NCBI GenBank assembly: GCA_022825705.1
Contig: JAJDWH010000017.1
Span: 1 to 33,635 of the forward strand
DNA length: 33,635 bases
Origin: Alphaproteobacteria bacterium
GTDB lineage: Bacteria > Pseudomonadota > Alphaproteobacteria > TMED109
Reading direction: 5' to 3'
How positions within the stretch are numbered: the first letter of the stretch is position 1; each line of letters opens with the position of its first letter. A program made the position numbers and the translations under genes. Under the pieces are notes generated by a model. The model did not search any database. It was not told the origin of the DNA and saw only the letters and a program-made list of their open reading frames with translations. Positions 6,839 to 14,401 of this stretch are shown piece after piece.

Positions 6839-7042
6839 ATGCGCAACGGAACCAAGCCAGGAAGACCGGCGGCCAGCATCGCCGCCAACGACAACGGGTC
6901 GGCGGAGGCCCGCGTGCAGTCGGCCGTCCTGACCCTCGACCGGCTGCTGGGCCGCCAGATCGCGCGCGAGCAGTTCGAGCGCCGGGATTGCGCCAACGAC
7001 AACGAGCCGGCACAGGAGACCCGGAGCCTGAAGGAGACCTGA
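6839..7042 (+). CDS. Small ANDN-motif protein upstream of serine recombinase
   Basis: ATG at 6839 follows GGAAGGAG at a good distance and gives a 67-residue protein. It contains ASIAANDNGSAEARVQSAVL, LDRLLGRQIAREQFE and a second CANDNEPA. The doubled Ala-Asn-Asp-Asn motif and the helix RLLGRQIAREQ are shared with the decayed copy at 2085-2276. Its TGA ends one base before the recombinase ATG, so the two form an operon. The basic amphipathic helix suggests a recombinase accessory or regulatory factor, but no function is known to me. It appears intact although its partner is truncated. Confidence 0.7.
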   Translation: MRNGTKPGRPAASIAANDNGSAEARVQSAVLTLDRLLGRQIAREQFERRDCANDNEPAQETRSLKET

Positions 7043-7043
7043 C

Positions 7044-7250
7044 ATGACCCGTGCCGCCCTGTACGCCCGCTACTCCTCCGATCAGCAGCGCGCTGCCTCG
7101 ATCGACGACCAGTTTCGGGTCTGCCGCGAGCACGCGGAGCGGTCGGGCTGGACGGTCGCGGGCGGCTACCGGGACGCCGCGACCTCGGGCGCCAGCGTGA
7201 TCCTCCGCCCGGGCATCCAGGCATTGCTCGAGGACGCGCGCCGGGGCGCG
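7044..7250 (+). pseudogene. Serine recombinase, N-terminal catalytic fragment (copy 3)
   Basis: The frame begins MTRAALYARYSSDQQRAASI with the catalytic Ser in YARYSS and the Arg that precedes it. It continues through DDQFRVCREHAERSGW and SGASVILRPGIQALLEDARR, the normal resolvase/large serine recombinase sequence to about residue 69. At 7249-7250 homology stops and the sequence becomes the 3' end of the minus-strand dlt-like operon, whose last stop codon is only two bases away. The rest of the catalytic domain and the DNA-binding part are missing, so it cannot recombine DNA. This is the longest of three such stubs. Confidence 0.8.
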
Positions 7251-7251
7251 A

Positions 7252-7368
7252 TCAGAACCCGACATAGGGAACCTCGATCGCATCGAACGTGCCGAAGCGG
7301 ATCCACAGGATCGTCACCAGACCGTAAATCACGAGGTAGCAGACGCGTCGCAAGAGCCGGTGCCTCAT
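7252..7368 (-). CDS. DltX-like 38-residue membrane peptide ending in Tyr-x-x-Phe
   Basis: An ATG at 7368 overlaps the MBOAT stop (ATGA) and encodes 38 residues: a basic start (MRHRLLRRV), one hydrophobic helix (CYLVIYGLVTILWIRFG, about 10-26) and a short tail FDAIEVPYVGF. DltX, the smallest component of D-alanylation operons, has the same size, single TM helix and an exposed C-terminus in which a conserved Tyr lies three residues before the final Phe; that Tyr is described as the acyl-carrying intermediate between carrier protein and polymer. Here Tyr35 and Phe38 fit this. It closes an operon with DltA-, B-, C- and D-like genes. The stop lies two bases from the recombinase stub, so the C-terminus might be altered by the junction, though the motif argues it is native. 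Confidence 0.72.
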   Translation of the reverse strand: MRHRLLRRVCYLVIYGLVTILWIRFGTFDAIEVPYVGF

Positions 7369-8441
7369 CGCCAGACTCCATGGGCGACGCTCGAGAGCGC
7401 GATCACGTAGACCAAGGACAGGACCCGCAGGACCAGCGCAGGCACGCCGAGCCTTCGTGCCGATGGCAACACGATCGCGAGCCCGATTCCGTGGCCGAGC
7501 CCCCAGATCATGAAACCGGCCGTGAATTCATGCCACATCCCCATGAACACGAAAGCCGCGATCAGGGCGAGTTTGGGACGCGAGGTGGACACCAGAAGCG
7601 GCAGGTAGACGTACTGCCTCACGAAGTCGGCCATCGAACGGTGCCATCGCTTCCAGAAGTCGGCGAGATCCCTGGCGAGGTGCGGCTTGTCGAAGTTCTG
7701 GGGCACTTCACAGCCAAAAAGCAACGCCGTGCCCTCTGCCATGCGGGAGTAGCCGTAGAACGTCGCAAACAGGAACCCGAACCCGAGCAGGGGTTCAACG
7801 AGAAGGCGGAGCGCCAAAATCGCTGCCAAGTTTCCGCTGCGGGGGAACGTCGAGCCCGCGTATTCCATGGCGACATCGACGACTCCTGCGATGGCGAACA
7901 CGTAGACGAATCCTTCGAGTAATCGGGTCAGACCGTCCGGGTAGTCGGGGCCGCGACCGGCCTTCAACTGATCCCAGACGCGCAGACCGTTGAAGACGGG
8001 ACCGGATGGCAACGCGGCAACAAAGAACGTCGCGAGGAGCAGCGCGGGAGCGACTTCCGAGGTCAAGTCCCGGCGCTCCTTGAGCGCGGCCGCGACCGTC
8101 ATCATCTGGCGGATAACGAAGAACGCGCTCCCCAGCCAGAGGATCGGGCTCGCAGTGAAGACACCGGCTGCATCGGGCGCGAACAGCAGGAGCAGGATCG
8201 CGTACGGCAGCCTCGCCTTGATGCGCGCACTGTCGACGTGTCGGCCCGCGAGATACACGCCGCCGCCGATGACGAGGGAGGCAAGCGCGAACAGTAGCGC
8301 CAGTGGATGCACCGCGAACAGCAGGGCCACGCCCGGCATGCAGCTCCAGAAGAGTCGGTTTCGGGGGTCATACGCGTACGTCAGGTGCGACAGGCCCACT
8401 GCAAGCAGGATCAGGAGCAGGAAGGAAACCGGGTCAACCAT
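7365..8441 (-). CDS. MBOAT family O-acyltransferase (DltB-like)
   Basis: The 358-residue protein is polytopic, with about ten hydrophobic segments. It carries the MBOAT signature: NFDKPHLARDLADFWKRWH (residues 249-267) followed by FVFMGMWHEFTAGFMIWG, where His303 in MWHEF is the expected catalytic residue and His267 the second conserved one. DltB relatives take an acyl or aminoacyl group from a carrier protein at the inner face and transfer it outward. At 358 residues it is somewhat shorter than usual DltB or AlgI proteins (about 400-470), mostly at the N-terminus. It overlaps the SGNH gene by 8 bp and the DltX-like gene by 4 bp. Family certain; D-alanine as the group is inference from the operon. 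Confidence 0.88.
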   Translation of the reverse strand: MVDPVSFLLLILLAVGLSHLTYAYDPRNRLFWSCMPGVALLFAVHPLALLFALASLVIGGGVYLAGRHVDSARIKARLPYAILLLLFAPDAAGVFTASPILWLGSAFFVIRQMMTVAAALKERRDLTSEVAPALLLATFFVAALPSGPVFNGLRVWDQLKAGRGPDYPDGLTRLLEGFVYVFAIAGVVDVAMEYAGSTFPRSGNLAAILALRLLVEPLLGFGFLFATFYGYSRMAEGTALLFGCEVPQNFDKPHLARDLADFWKRWHRSMADFVRQYVYLPLLVSTSRPKLALIAAFVFMGMWHEFTAGFMIWGLGHGIGLAIVLPSARRLGVPALVLRVLSLVYVIALSSVAHGVWR

Positions 8442-9573
8442 CGGGTTTCGGGAGGCGCGGCGACAGTGCGGGCGAGCGCAGCAGGTGGCGCGCCATCAGG
8501 GCCGTGGTCAATTTCCCCACCGGCGTGAACTCCACGTGGGCGTCGTCGTACCACAGCGAATCGAAATCGCTTCGGACTTCCCCGTAGAGGTCGAAGAGGC
8601 GAACCGTCTGCCCGTAGCGTGCTTCGAAGTCCTGCAATTCCACGCGATCGAGCGCATGCCCATAGAGCGGCAAGGGCAGCACGACGATTTCCGCACCCCG
8701 TTCCAGGATGCGCTCGATCATCAGGTGCAGGAGCCTGACCTCGCCCTGCCGGTAGGCGGAGTCGAAGTCGTACGGGTAGCGGATGCCGCGCGGGGTGTTC
8801 GCCTGCCAGGGCGACAGTTCGTGCAGCCGGGCTTCCCGGGCGACGTCGGTCTCCAGTGCCGCGATGAGGGCATCCAGCCCGGCCGGGGGTTCGAACTCCC
8901 CGTAGCTGAATGCGAAATCGGATGGCCAGTCGGCTTCGTATTTCCAGTCCTCGCGCCCGCAAGCGGAAAGCGCCCACGCCCGTTCAGGTTCGCGCAAGGC
9001 CTGGTACACCAGGGCCCCGGCCCTGAGGAGGACGCCGCGCAGGCGATGGCTCCACAGGTTGAACGCGTTCTCGCCCGTCGTGAACGGCATGGCGACCGCG
9101 GGCTGGGTGAGAAGTTGTCCGAAATCGAGCAGATTGACATCGCGCCGGTAGATGTACTGCTCCGGCGCAAGTGCGAGCCCGCGCCGGGCGAGACGGGCGA
9201 CGCTGCGTTCGGTCATGAACATGAGTTCGAGGACCACGATCCTCGGTGCGCCGCGGGCCTCCAGGTAGTTTTCGAGCAGTCCGCCCATCGCCCGCATCGG
9301 GTTGTGTCCCATGGACAGGCGGTCCACGCTGACCGGGCGTTCGAGTTCGGCGGTCAGGATCCGCTGCATGGCTACGGGATCGAGGGCCACCCCCGATCGG
9401 GAGCTGCCGACGACGAGGATCTCGGCTGCCGGCTCGCTTGCCCGCGTGAGCAGCAGGTTGCATCGGGCCATGGCGCTGGCCGGTCCGCCGCGGTTAGCGT
9501 CGAGCCAGAGGAGTCCGAGAATCAGCGCGACGGTGCCGGTCAGTGCGACCGCGCGGGCGGCGCGGCGGCCCAT
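8434..9573 (-). CDS. Membrane-anchored SGNH/DltD-like protein
   Basis: ATG at 9573 overlaps the preceding stop (TGATG). The 379-residue protein has an N-terminal TM anchor (VALTGTVALILGLLWL, about 9-24) and an extracytoplasmic SGNH-hydrolase-like domain. Block I is ILVVGSSRSG with Ser57/Ser58 as nucleophile. The catalytic Asp/His pair sits near the end in LWYDDAHVEFTPVGK (residues 341-355), as in DltD and AlgJ/AlgX-like partners of MBOAT enzymes. These partners pass the acyl group to the polymer or hydrolyse it. Position next to the MBOAT gene is the standard arrangement. Substrate unknown. Confidence 0.8.
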   Translation of the reverse strand: MGRRAARAVALTGTVALILGLLWLDANRGGPASAMARCNLLLTRASEPAAEILVVGSSRSGVALDPVAMQRILTAELERPVSVDRLSMGHNPMRAMGGLLENYLEARGAPRIVVLELMFMTERSVARLARRGLALAPEQYIYRRDVNLLDFGQLLTQPAVAMPFTTGENAFNLWSHRLRGVLLRAGALVYQALREPERAWALSACGREDWKYEADWPSDFAFSYGEFEPPAGLDALIAALETDVAREARLHELSPWQANTPRGIRYPYDFDSAYRQGEVRLLHLMIERILERGAEIVVLPLPLYGHALDRVELQDFEARYGQTVRLFDLYGEVRSDFDSLWYDDAHVEFTPVGKLTTALMARHLLRSPALSPRLPKPDG

Positions 9574-11099
9574 CAAGGGTCCGCTGCGATCCGTTCGTGC
9601 AGCCCGTCCCGGTCGAGCTTCCCGTGCGTCGTGACCGGGAGCGAATCGACCACGATGCACCGGCGCGGCACCATGTAGTTCGGGAGCCCGAGCGCCTCGC
9701 CCGTGAGCCTGGGTGCCTTGTGCCGACCGGTGAGGAACAGCACCAGCTGGGTCGGGTGCCGGCGAGGATGGGCGATGACGGCCAGCGCGTCGGTACCCAG
9801 CCGCTCTCGCAGCCGATGCTCGATCTCCAGAAGCTCGATGCGATGCCCGCCGATCTTGACCTGGAGGTCGAGCCGCTCGAGGTAGAAGAGCCGGCCGCCT
9901 CTCGCCAGAACCCGGTCCCCCGTCCGATAGTACGTCTGTCCATCGTGCTTCGTGACGAGCGGCGGGGGCAGGTGCGGATCGAGATAGCCGTCGAAGCGCT
10001 GCGGCGTCGCCAGCAGCAACTCGCCGGCCAGTCCGCTCCGTTCCGGGGACAGTGGGACGATGTCTCCGTCCACGAGCAGCGCCGCCGTGCAATCGGGAAA
10101 GGCCGTACCGAGCGAGACCACCCCCGCCTCGGTGAGGTCGGGATCGTTCCGCCAGCGTTGTGCCGTGACGGCAACGGTGCATTCGGTTGGGCCGTAGGTA
10201 TTCCAGATCTCGCTGTTCCGCGCCGCCGCCTGCCATGCGCCGGCGAGCCGGTCGGGCAGCGCTTCGCCATTGAACATGCTGAGCCGGAGCGTGCGCAGGG
10301 CTTCCCCGAGCGCCTGGCCGTTGTGGAGCGCGACCCGCGCCAGGGACGGGACCGAAACCCAGACGGTGATTCCGTTCCCGGCGACATAGCGGGCGGGGTT
10401 GAAGAGATCGATAACCCGGGCGGGGCACAACGTGCAGCCGTTCAGCAGGGCGAGGTAGATCTCGTGGACGCTGAGATCGAAGGAAAGCTCGCACACCTGC
10501 GAGCAGACGTCTTCCGGTGCGTACGCGATCGTCGAATCCAGGTTCCCGATGAACCTGTGAAGATTGTCATAGGAGATCGGCACACCCTTCGGCTCGCCGG
10601 TCGAACCTGACGTGAAGAGAATGTAGGCACTCCCCTCGTCGCGCTCGGACTGACTCCATTCGAGCGGCGTAACGCCGGTCCCGCCGGCGGGAACTCGCGT
10701 ATCCGCCACGATGGCGTTCCCGGGCGCGATGCCAAGGCAGGCCAGCATCTTCCGTCCCGGTTCGGTGCAGACGGCGACCTTAGCACCCGCCTGCCTGACG
10801 ATACTTTGCAGCCGCGTCAGCGGGTACCTGGGGTTGAGCGGAACGTAGGGCCGGCCGACGGCGATGGCAGCCCACATGGCGGCATAGGCCGTCACCGAGC
10901 GATCGAGCAGCAACCCGACGGGGCCATGCCGGGCCCGTCCGGGGCGTCGGAACTCGCGGCAGAACCATCCGATCAGCCGGCCGAAGTCGCCGTAGGTCAC
11001 GCTGCCGCAGGAAGCGCGGACCGCGGTCCGTCCGGCATGCGCGGCGACCTGCGCGCGCATTCGCTCCAGGAGCACCCGGCGGGCGGCGAGGCAAGGCAT
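9573..11099 (-). CDS. Adenylation enzyme (DltA-like, AMP-binding)
   Basis: The 508-residue protein from ATG 11099 has every core motif of the acyl-adenylate superfamily. These are ILFTSGSTGEPKG (A3, residues 161-172), WNTYGPTECTVAVT (A5, 299-312), YYRTGD (A7, 390-395), LQVKIGGHRIELLEIE (A8, 412-427) and THGKLDRDG with the catalytic Lys494 (A10). Its length equals DltA (about 500), which activates D-alanine and loads it on DltC. It overlaps the carrier gene by one base. Substrate specificity cannot be read safely from sequence; D-alanine is plausible by context, but another amino or small carboxylic acid is possible. A longer frame upstream exists but overlaps the carrier gene, so 11099 is preferred. 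Confidence 0.87.
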   Translation of the reverse strand: MPCLAARRVLLERMRAQVAAHAGRTAVRASCGSVTYGDFGRLIGWFCREFRRPGRARHGPVGLLLDRSVTAYAAMWAAIAVGRPYVPLNPRYPLTRLQSIVRQAGAKVAVCTEPGRKMLACLGIAPGNAIVADTRVPAGGTGVTPLEWSQSERDEGSAYILFTSGSTGEPKGVPISYDNLHRFIGNLDSTIAYAPEDVCSQVCELSFDLSVHEIYLALLNGCTLCPARVIDLFNPARYVAGNGITVWVSVPSLARVALHNGQALGEALRTLRLSMFNGEALPDRLAGAWQAAARNSEIWNTYGPTECTVAVTAQRWRNDPDLTEAGVVSLGTAFPDCTAALLVDGDIVPLSPERSGLAGELLLATPQRFDGYLDPHLPPPLVTKHDGQTYYRTGDRVLARGGRLFYLERLDLQVKIGGHRIELLEIEHRLRERLGTDALAVIAHPRRHPTQLVLFLTGRHKAPRLTGEALGLPNYMVPRRCIVVDSLPVTTHGKLDRDGLHERIAADP

Positions 11100-11350
11100 C
11101 AGCCGATCACCGTTCCGAGATAGTCGCGAAGCGACGCAACCGCCGTGTAGTGGACCGCATCGTCGAAATCGGGATCGATGCCGAAGGCCTGATTGACGGC
11201 GGTAAAGACACCCATGAAGGCGAGGGAGTCCCATTCGGCGACCGTTTCCATCGAGTCGTCGGCGCCGACAGTGAGCGCGTCATTGCCGCTTTGCCCGCGC
11301 AACTCGATCTCGATGATCCCGATGAGCCGCGCCTCCAGGTCTTCAGCCAT
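11099..11350 (-). CDS. Acyl/peptidyl carrier protein (DltC-like)
   Basis: The 83-residue acidic four-helix protein carries EWDSLAFMGV with Ser42, the attachment point for 4'-phosphopantetheine. Asp-Ser-Leu and the following hydrophobic helix II are typical. The size suits DltC, which ferries an activated D-alanyl thioester from DltA to DltB. It overlaps the sulfotransferase end by 8 bp and the adenylation gene start by one base, a compact operon. No phosphopantetheinyl transferase is encoded nearby, so a housekeeping one must act. Confidence 0.85.
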   Translation of the reverse strand: MAEDLEARLIGIIEIELRGQSGNDALTVGADDSMETVAEWDSLAFMGVFTAVNQAFGIDPDFDDAVHYTAVASLRDYLGTVIG

Positions 11351-12236
11351 AAAGTGTCGCCTCCAAAGGACGCGCGCGTTCCCTGAAAAAGGCCTGTTCC
11401 GCCGCCGTCCAGCAGTCGGCGCCACCGATCTGGTACGACGGCCGCTGATTGACCTTCGACCTCGAGAACCGGACGCACGCGGCGAGCGTCGCGGGCGAGA
11501 GTATCCCCAGACCCTGCAGGGCAACAGCCCAGAACGTCTCCGGCCGCGCCACCAGATCCTCGAAGAACAGCCGCTGGCAATCGGGGTTGGCGCGGGCGAA
11601 GCGGAGCAGGTGCGTATTCACGGTCGTCCAGAGCCAGATATTGCGCTGGACCGCAGACCAGTCGTCCCATGCCGGACGGTCGAGGTGGTCCGGTGCCGGT
11701 TTCAGCCGGCCGAGCGAGATGAACTGCTCGCGGTCCGTCAATCGCTTGGACCGGTCCGGCCAGCCGGCCGGGTAGCGGTCTTCGCCGCGGACGATCGTGG
11801 CCGAGCGAACGAATCCCTCGCAGCGGCGGAAGATCACCATCAACGCGGCTTCGGGATAGCGTCGGGCGATCGCCGGCAGCAGGGGCGCATTGTAGAAGGC
11901 CGCATCGACAGCGAGGCCGGCCTGCCCGGCAGCCGCCGCGAGGATCTCCGGGCTCCGCTTCTCGGCGACGAGCCGGGCCGGATAGCCGGGTTCGTGCCAA
12001 GCCCGGCGATTGTGGACATTGATCAGCGGCAGGCGCGGCTGTGGCGGCTCGCCCGGCAGGTGGCCTTCGTGCAGCCCGACTACGTCATCCAGCCGGTTGA
12101 GACAGGTCGCGAGGAACATGGTCGCGGTGCGACCGGTGCTGGCAACCCAGGCCCATCGCGTGGTCACAGCGCCAGGCACCCCGCGCGGTCCTCTTGATGT
12201 CCCGGTGTGATCAGCCACTCTCGGCCCGTTGCTCAT
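11343..12236 (-). CDS. PAPS-dependent sulfotransferase-like protein
   Basis: From ATG 12236 the protein has 297 residues. The N-terminal strand-loop WAWVASTGRTATMFLATCLN (residues 28-47) is a P-loop-like 5'-phosphosulfate binding site as in sulfotransferases (GxxRSGTT family). Later LMVIFRRCEGFVRSATIV matches the 3'-phosphate-binding strand, with Arg and Ser (R-x(6)-RS). These enzymes move sulfate from PAPS to sugars, lipids or tyrosines. Placement inside a dlt-like operon, overlapping the carrier gene by 8 bp, suggests the polymer or lipid that is acylated may also be sulfated. The start is uncertain: GAAGGGG is almost adjacent to this ATG, and a downstream GTG before residue 25 is possible. 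Confidence 0.7.
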   Translation of the reverse strand: MSNGPRVADHTGTSRGPRGVPGAVTTRWAWVASTGRTATMFLATCLNRLDDVVGLHEGHLPGEPPQPRLPLINVHNRRAWHEPGYPARLVAEKRSPEILAAAAGQAGLAVDAAFYNAPLLPAIARRYPEAALMVIFRRCEGFVRSATIVRGEDRYPAGWPDRSKRLTDREQFISLGRLKPAPDHLDRPAWDDWSAVQRNIWLWTTVNTHLLRFARANPDCQRLFFEDLVARPETFWAVALQGLGILSPATLAACVRFSRSKVNQRPSYQIGGADCWTAAEQAFFRERARPLEATLYG

Positions 12237-12344
12237 CCCCTTCGGTCGGTCATATGGCGCCAGCACCGTTCGCTGCCTTGATGGTCCTGCATGCCAGCAT
12301 CTCACGCCATGCCAAAGCTGTCCCCAGTGGCCACTGCCGTCCGG

Positions 12345-13391
12345 TCAGCCTGAACGTGCTGGCACCCCGTAGGCCCCGCGACGGCGCGCCTTCCAGATCA
12401 GGGCGTCCACGACGTAGTGGTGGAAATTGACGATCTGGTACAGGACGATCGTCGCGGACAGGCCCGCGAAGAACAGCCAGTCGATTGCCCGCAGCACCCC
12501 CCAGTACATGACCCCCGTGATCGCGATGCAGGTCAGCATGTAGAGCCAGATCCGCCTCGACTGGCTGATGTAGGAGAGAAAGCGTGCCTCGGGATCGGGT
12601 CCGTGCCTGAACCGCTTGTTGTTGAACATCCAGACGAACAGGATGTACTGGAAATTGTGCCAGATATTGATCATCAGCCAGCCGAGCGTGATGTCCGCCG
12701 TGAGCACGTAGCCGACCCAGAAGATCGCGAAATGAGTCAGCATGTAGAGGGTGTGGACAGTCGCCAGACGACCGTGCAGCAGGTCGAGAACCCGGCGCGC
12801 CGACCAGAAGAGCACGAGCGCAACAGCGGCGTATCCGGTCACGGCTGCGACGGGGTCGGCGACCGGCAGCGTCCAGAGTTCAAGGCCGATGAAACGCGTG
12901 TGTCCCTCGCTTGACCGGAGTAGGATCCCGTAGATCGGCACCGCCCAGAAGATCGCCTGTTCCAGCCAGCCGTCCTCGTACGAAGCATCCAGGTCCGCCC
13001 GTCGGTAGGCCCGCGATATCCCCCAGCTCTGCCGAGTATAGTGGTACCACTGCCAGTAGAAGTAGACGGTGACCACGGCCCAGATCCCCAGCAGCCAGGC
13101 CAGCAAAATCGTGGCCGAGGCCACCGCCGGGATGAGGTACACGATCATCCAACGGCGCTCCGCGTAGCTCGCCCGATCGAAGCAAAGCCGGGTGAACGTC
13201 GCGATGACGTGGTGATAGCCGAGCACCCATAGATCGATGACGAGGATCGGATAGAACCAGGCCGGCTCGTAAATGATCGCCGCGCCGGAGAGGAAAGCGA
13301 CAGCCGGCACCCCCAGCACGAGCATGCTGTCGAACCTGGCGCCGCGCAGCCATGCCGCCCGGCGCGTCGTCACACCGCGTACTGCTTCCAT
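12345..13391 (-). CDS. Polytopic His/Trp-rich membrane protein, operon head
   Basis: ATG at 13391 has GGAG seven bases upstream. The 348-residue protein has about eight TM segments with a striking set of aromatic/His motifs near their ends: LGYHHVIATFTRL, YFYWQWYHYTRQSWGI, INIWHNFQYILFVW and VNFHHYVVDALIWK. Paired His in several helices could coordinate a metal, as in membrane-bound di-iron or Brp/Blh-like carotenoid cleavage proteins, but I do not recognise the family firmly. It is 108 bp upstream of the sulfotransferase and in the same direction, so it probably leads the operon. A flippase, a desaturase/hydroxylase-like enzyme and a polymer-export component are all open. Confidence 0.7.
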   Translation of the reverse strand: MEAVRGVTTRRAAWLRGARFDSMLVLGVPAVAFLSGAAIIYEPAWFYPILVIDLWVLGYHHVIATFTRLCFDRASYAERRWMIVYLIPAVASATILLAWLLGIWAVVTVYFYWQWYHYTRQSWGISRAYRRADLDASYEDGWLEQAIFWAVPIYGILLRSSEGHTRFIGLELWTLPVADPVAAVTGYAAVALVLFWSARRVLDLLHGRLATVHTLYMLTHFAIFWVGYVLTADITLGWLMINIWHNFQYILFVWMFNNKRFRHGPDPEARFLSYISQSRRIWLYMLTCIAITGVMYWGVLRAIDWLFFAGLSATIVLYQIVNFHHYVVDALIWKARRRGAYGVPARSG

Positions 13392-13802
13392 TCCCCGGCT
13401 CCGCGCCAATCATCGGCTCGCCCGCAGGAACCCGCGAGCGCCGGCCGCGCCCAACACCATACGGCCCCGATGGCATGCGACCAAGGGCATGGCCGGGAAG
13501 TGTGCCACGTCACCTTCAGCAGGAGCCGCGCCGAACCCGCCTTCTCCCTGCCGCTGCTTGGTTTCCGCAAGGCAATGGCACCCGCTTCCTGTCCGGCAAT
13601 TGCTGCCACGCCTCCGGTCCAATGCACCCCGTCGCCAGCAACAAGCCCCCGGCCCCTGTTCCAACCCCCCAGCGCCTACAACGCTGCACGCCTGGGCTCG
13701 CGCCTCCGCCGGAGCGCGCACCGGCACCGTATCTTGGATCTTCTCCGGTACCTCCATCGGCGGCTGAGCCCGCCTGAACCGGCGACCTCACATACGTACC
13801 CT
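13392..13802. other. Leader region of the dlt-like operon, no gene seen
   Basis: No frame in this 410-bp stretch shows family motifs. It should contain the promoter and leader of the minus-strand operon. A weak candidate is TTGTGA and TACGTA spaced 18 bp on the minus strand (about 13796-13826), close to the end of the recombinase remnant. Low-complexity Pro/Arg readings in other frames reflect C-runs only. Confidence 0.35.
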
Positions 13803-14362
13803 TCACCACATTCGCTTCACAATTCGCGTGCCTAAAAGCCCGACCGCAGCCGTGCAGATCGCCGTCGTCGCGATGTCGGCATGGCCGAGCACCGCTGTAG
13901 TCGTCGGCAGCAGCACCCCGATCGTAACGGCCGCAACCGCAGGGCCGTGCCGCTGTGCTTTCGGGCAGGCCTGCGGTCCGGAGATCCCCGCGGCCCTCAT
14001 GACCGCAACGGCCTCCAGTGCGCCGTCGCCCGTGACAGTCGCAAGGGCGGCGTCCGTGCGCGCCTGCGCGGTGCCTCGCGCAGGCAATGGGACGCCTCAA
14101 GCTCCCGCGCCAGCTCCAGCAGTACCGACACGTCGCGCCAGTGCGCGCTCCGCCGCTTCAATTCGCACTGCAATCCCGTCGAGGTCGACGGCTGCAGCTC
14201 GGATCGCCGCGGCCTTGCTCACGCCGGCTCGGTTCGGGCGATCTTGAGCACAAACGCCTGGCCAGCCGGCTTCTTCACGTGCGCGGCCACAGCGATGAGG
14301 TGGCGGCGCTCGTTGGCCGTCAGGTACGTGCAGACGCGGCCGTAGAAGCCCTGCAGGGCCCC
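13803..14362 (-). pseudogene. Tyrosine recombinase (XerC/D-like integrase), decayed
   Basis: Pieces of one integrase can be read in order across three frames. They are TYLTANERRHLIAVAAHVKK (N-terminal helix of the catalytic domain, about 14340-14280), RVSKAAAIRAAAVDLDGIAV (active-site Arg region, about 14225-14165), LLELARELEASHCLREAPRR (about 14125-14065) and GISGPQACPKAQRHGPAVAA then AVLGHADIATTAICTAAVG (about 13990-13830). The usual LRHGF box has become QRHGP. In the last motif the catalytic Tyr is Cys (ICTAAVG in place of IYTxAVG). At least three frameshifts plus this loss make it non-functional. It borders the dlt-like operon on the side opposite the serine recombinase stub. Confidence 0.62.
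14277..14320. repeat. 44-bp dispersed repeat, copy A
   Basis: This matches 15058-15101 at 41 of 44 positions in the same orientation. Here it lies in the N-terminal part of the integrase remnant (minus strand reads ANERRHLIAVAAHVK). Confidence 0.8.
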
Positions 14363-14401
14363 ATTTACCACCAACCTTCCGACATGGAGTAGAATTGTGC
14401 C

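Noticed and set aside
6288..7283. 331-codon minus-strand open frame
   Set aside because: It runs antisense through the ANDN protein and the serine recombinase fragment, both of which have clear homology; its own translation has no recognisable feature.
7990..9678. 562-codon plus-strand frame across the dlt-like operon
   Set aside because: Antisense shadow of the MBOAT and SGNH genes, which carry complete catalytic motifs.
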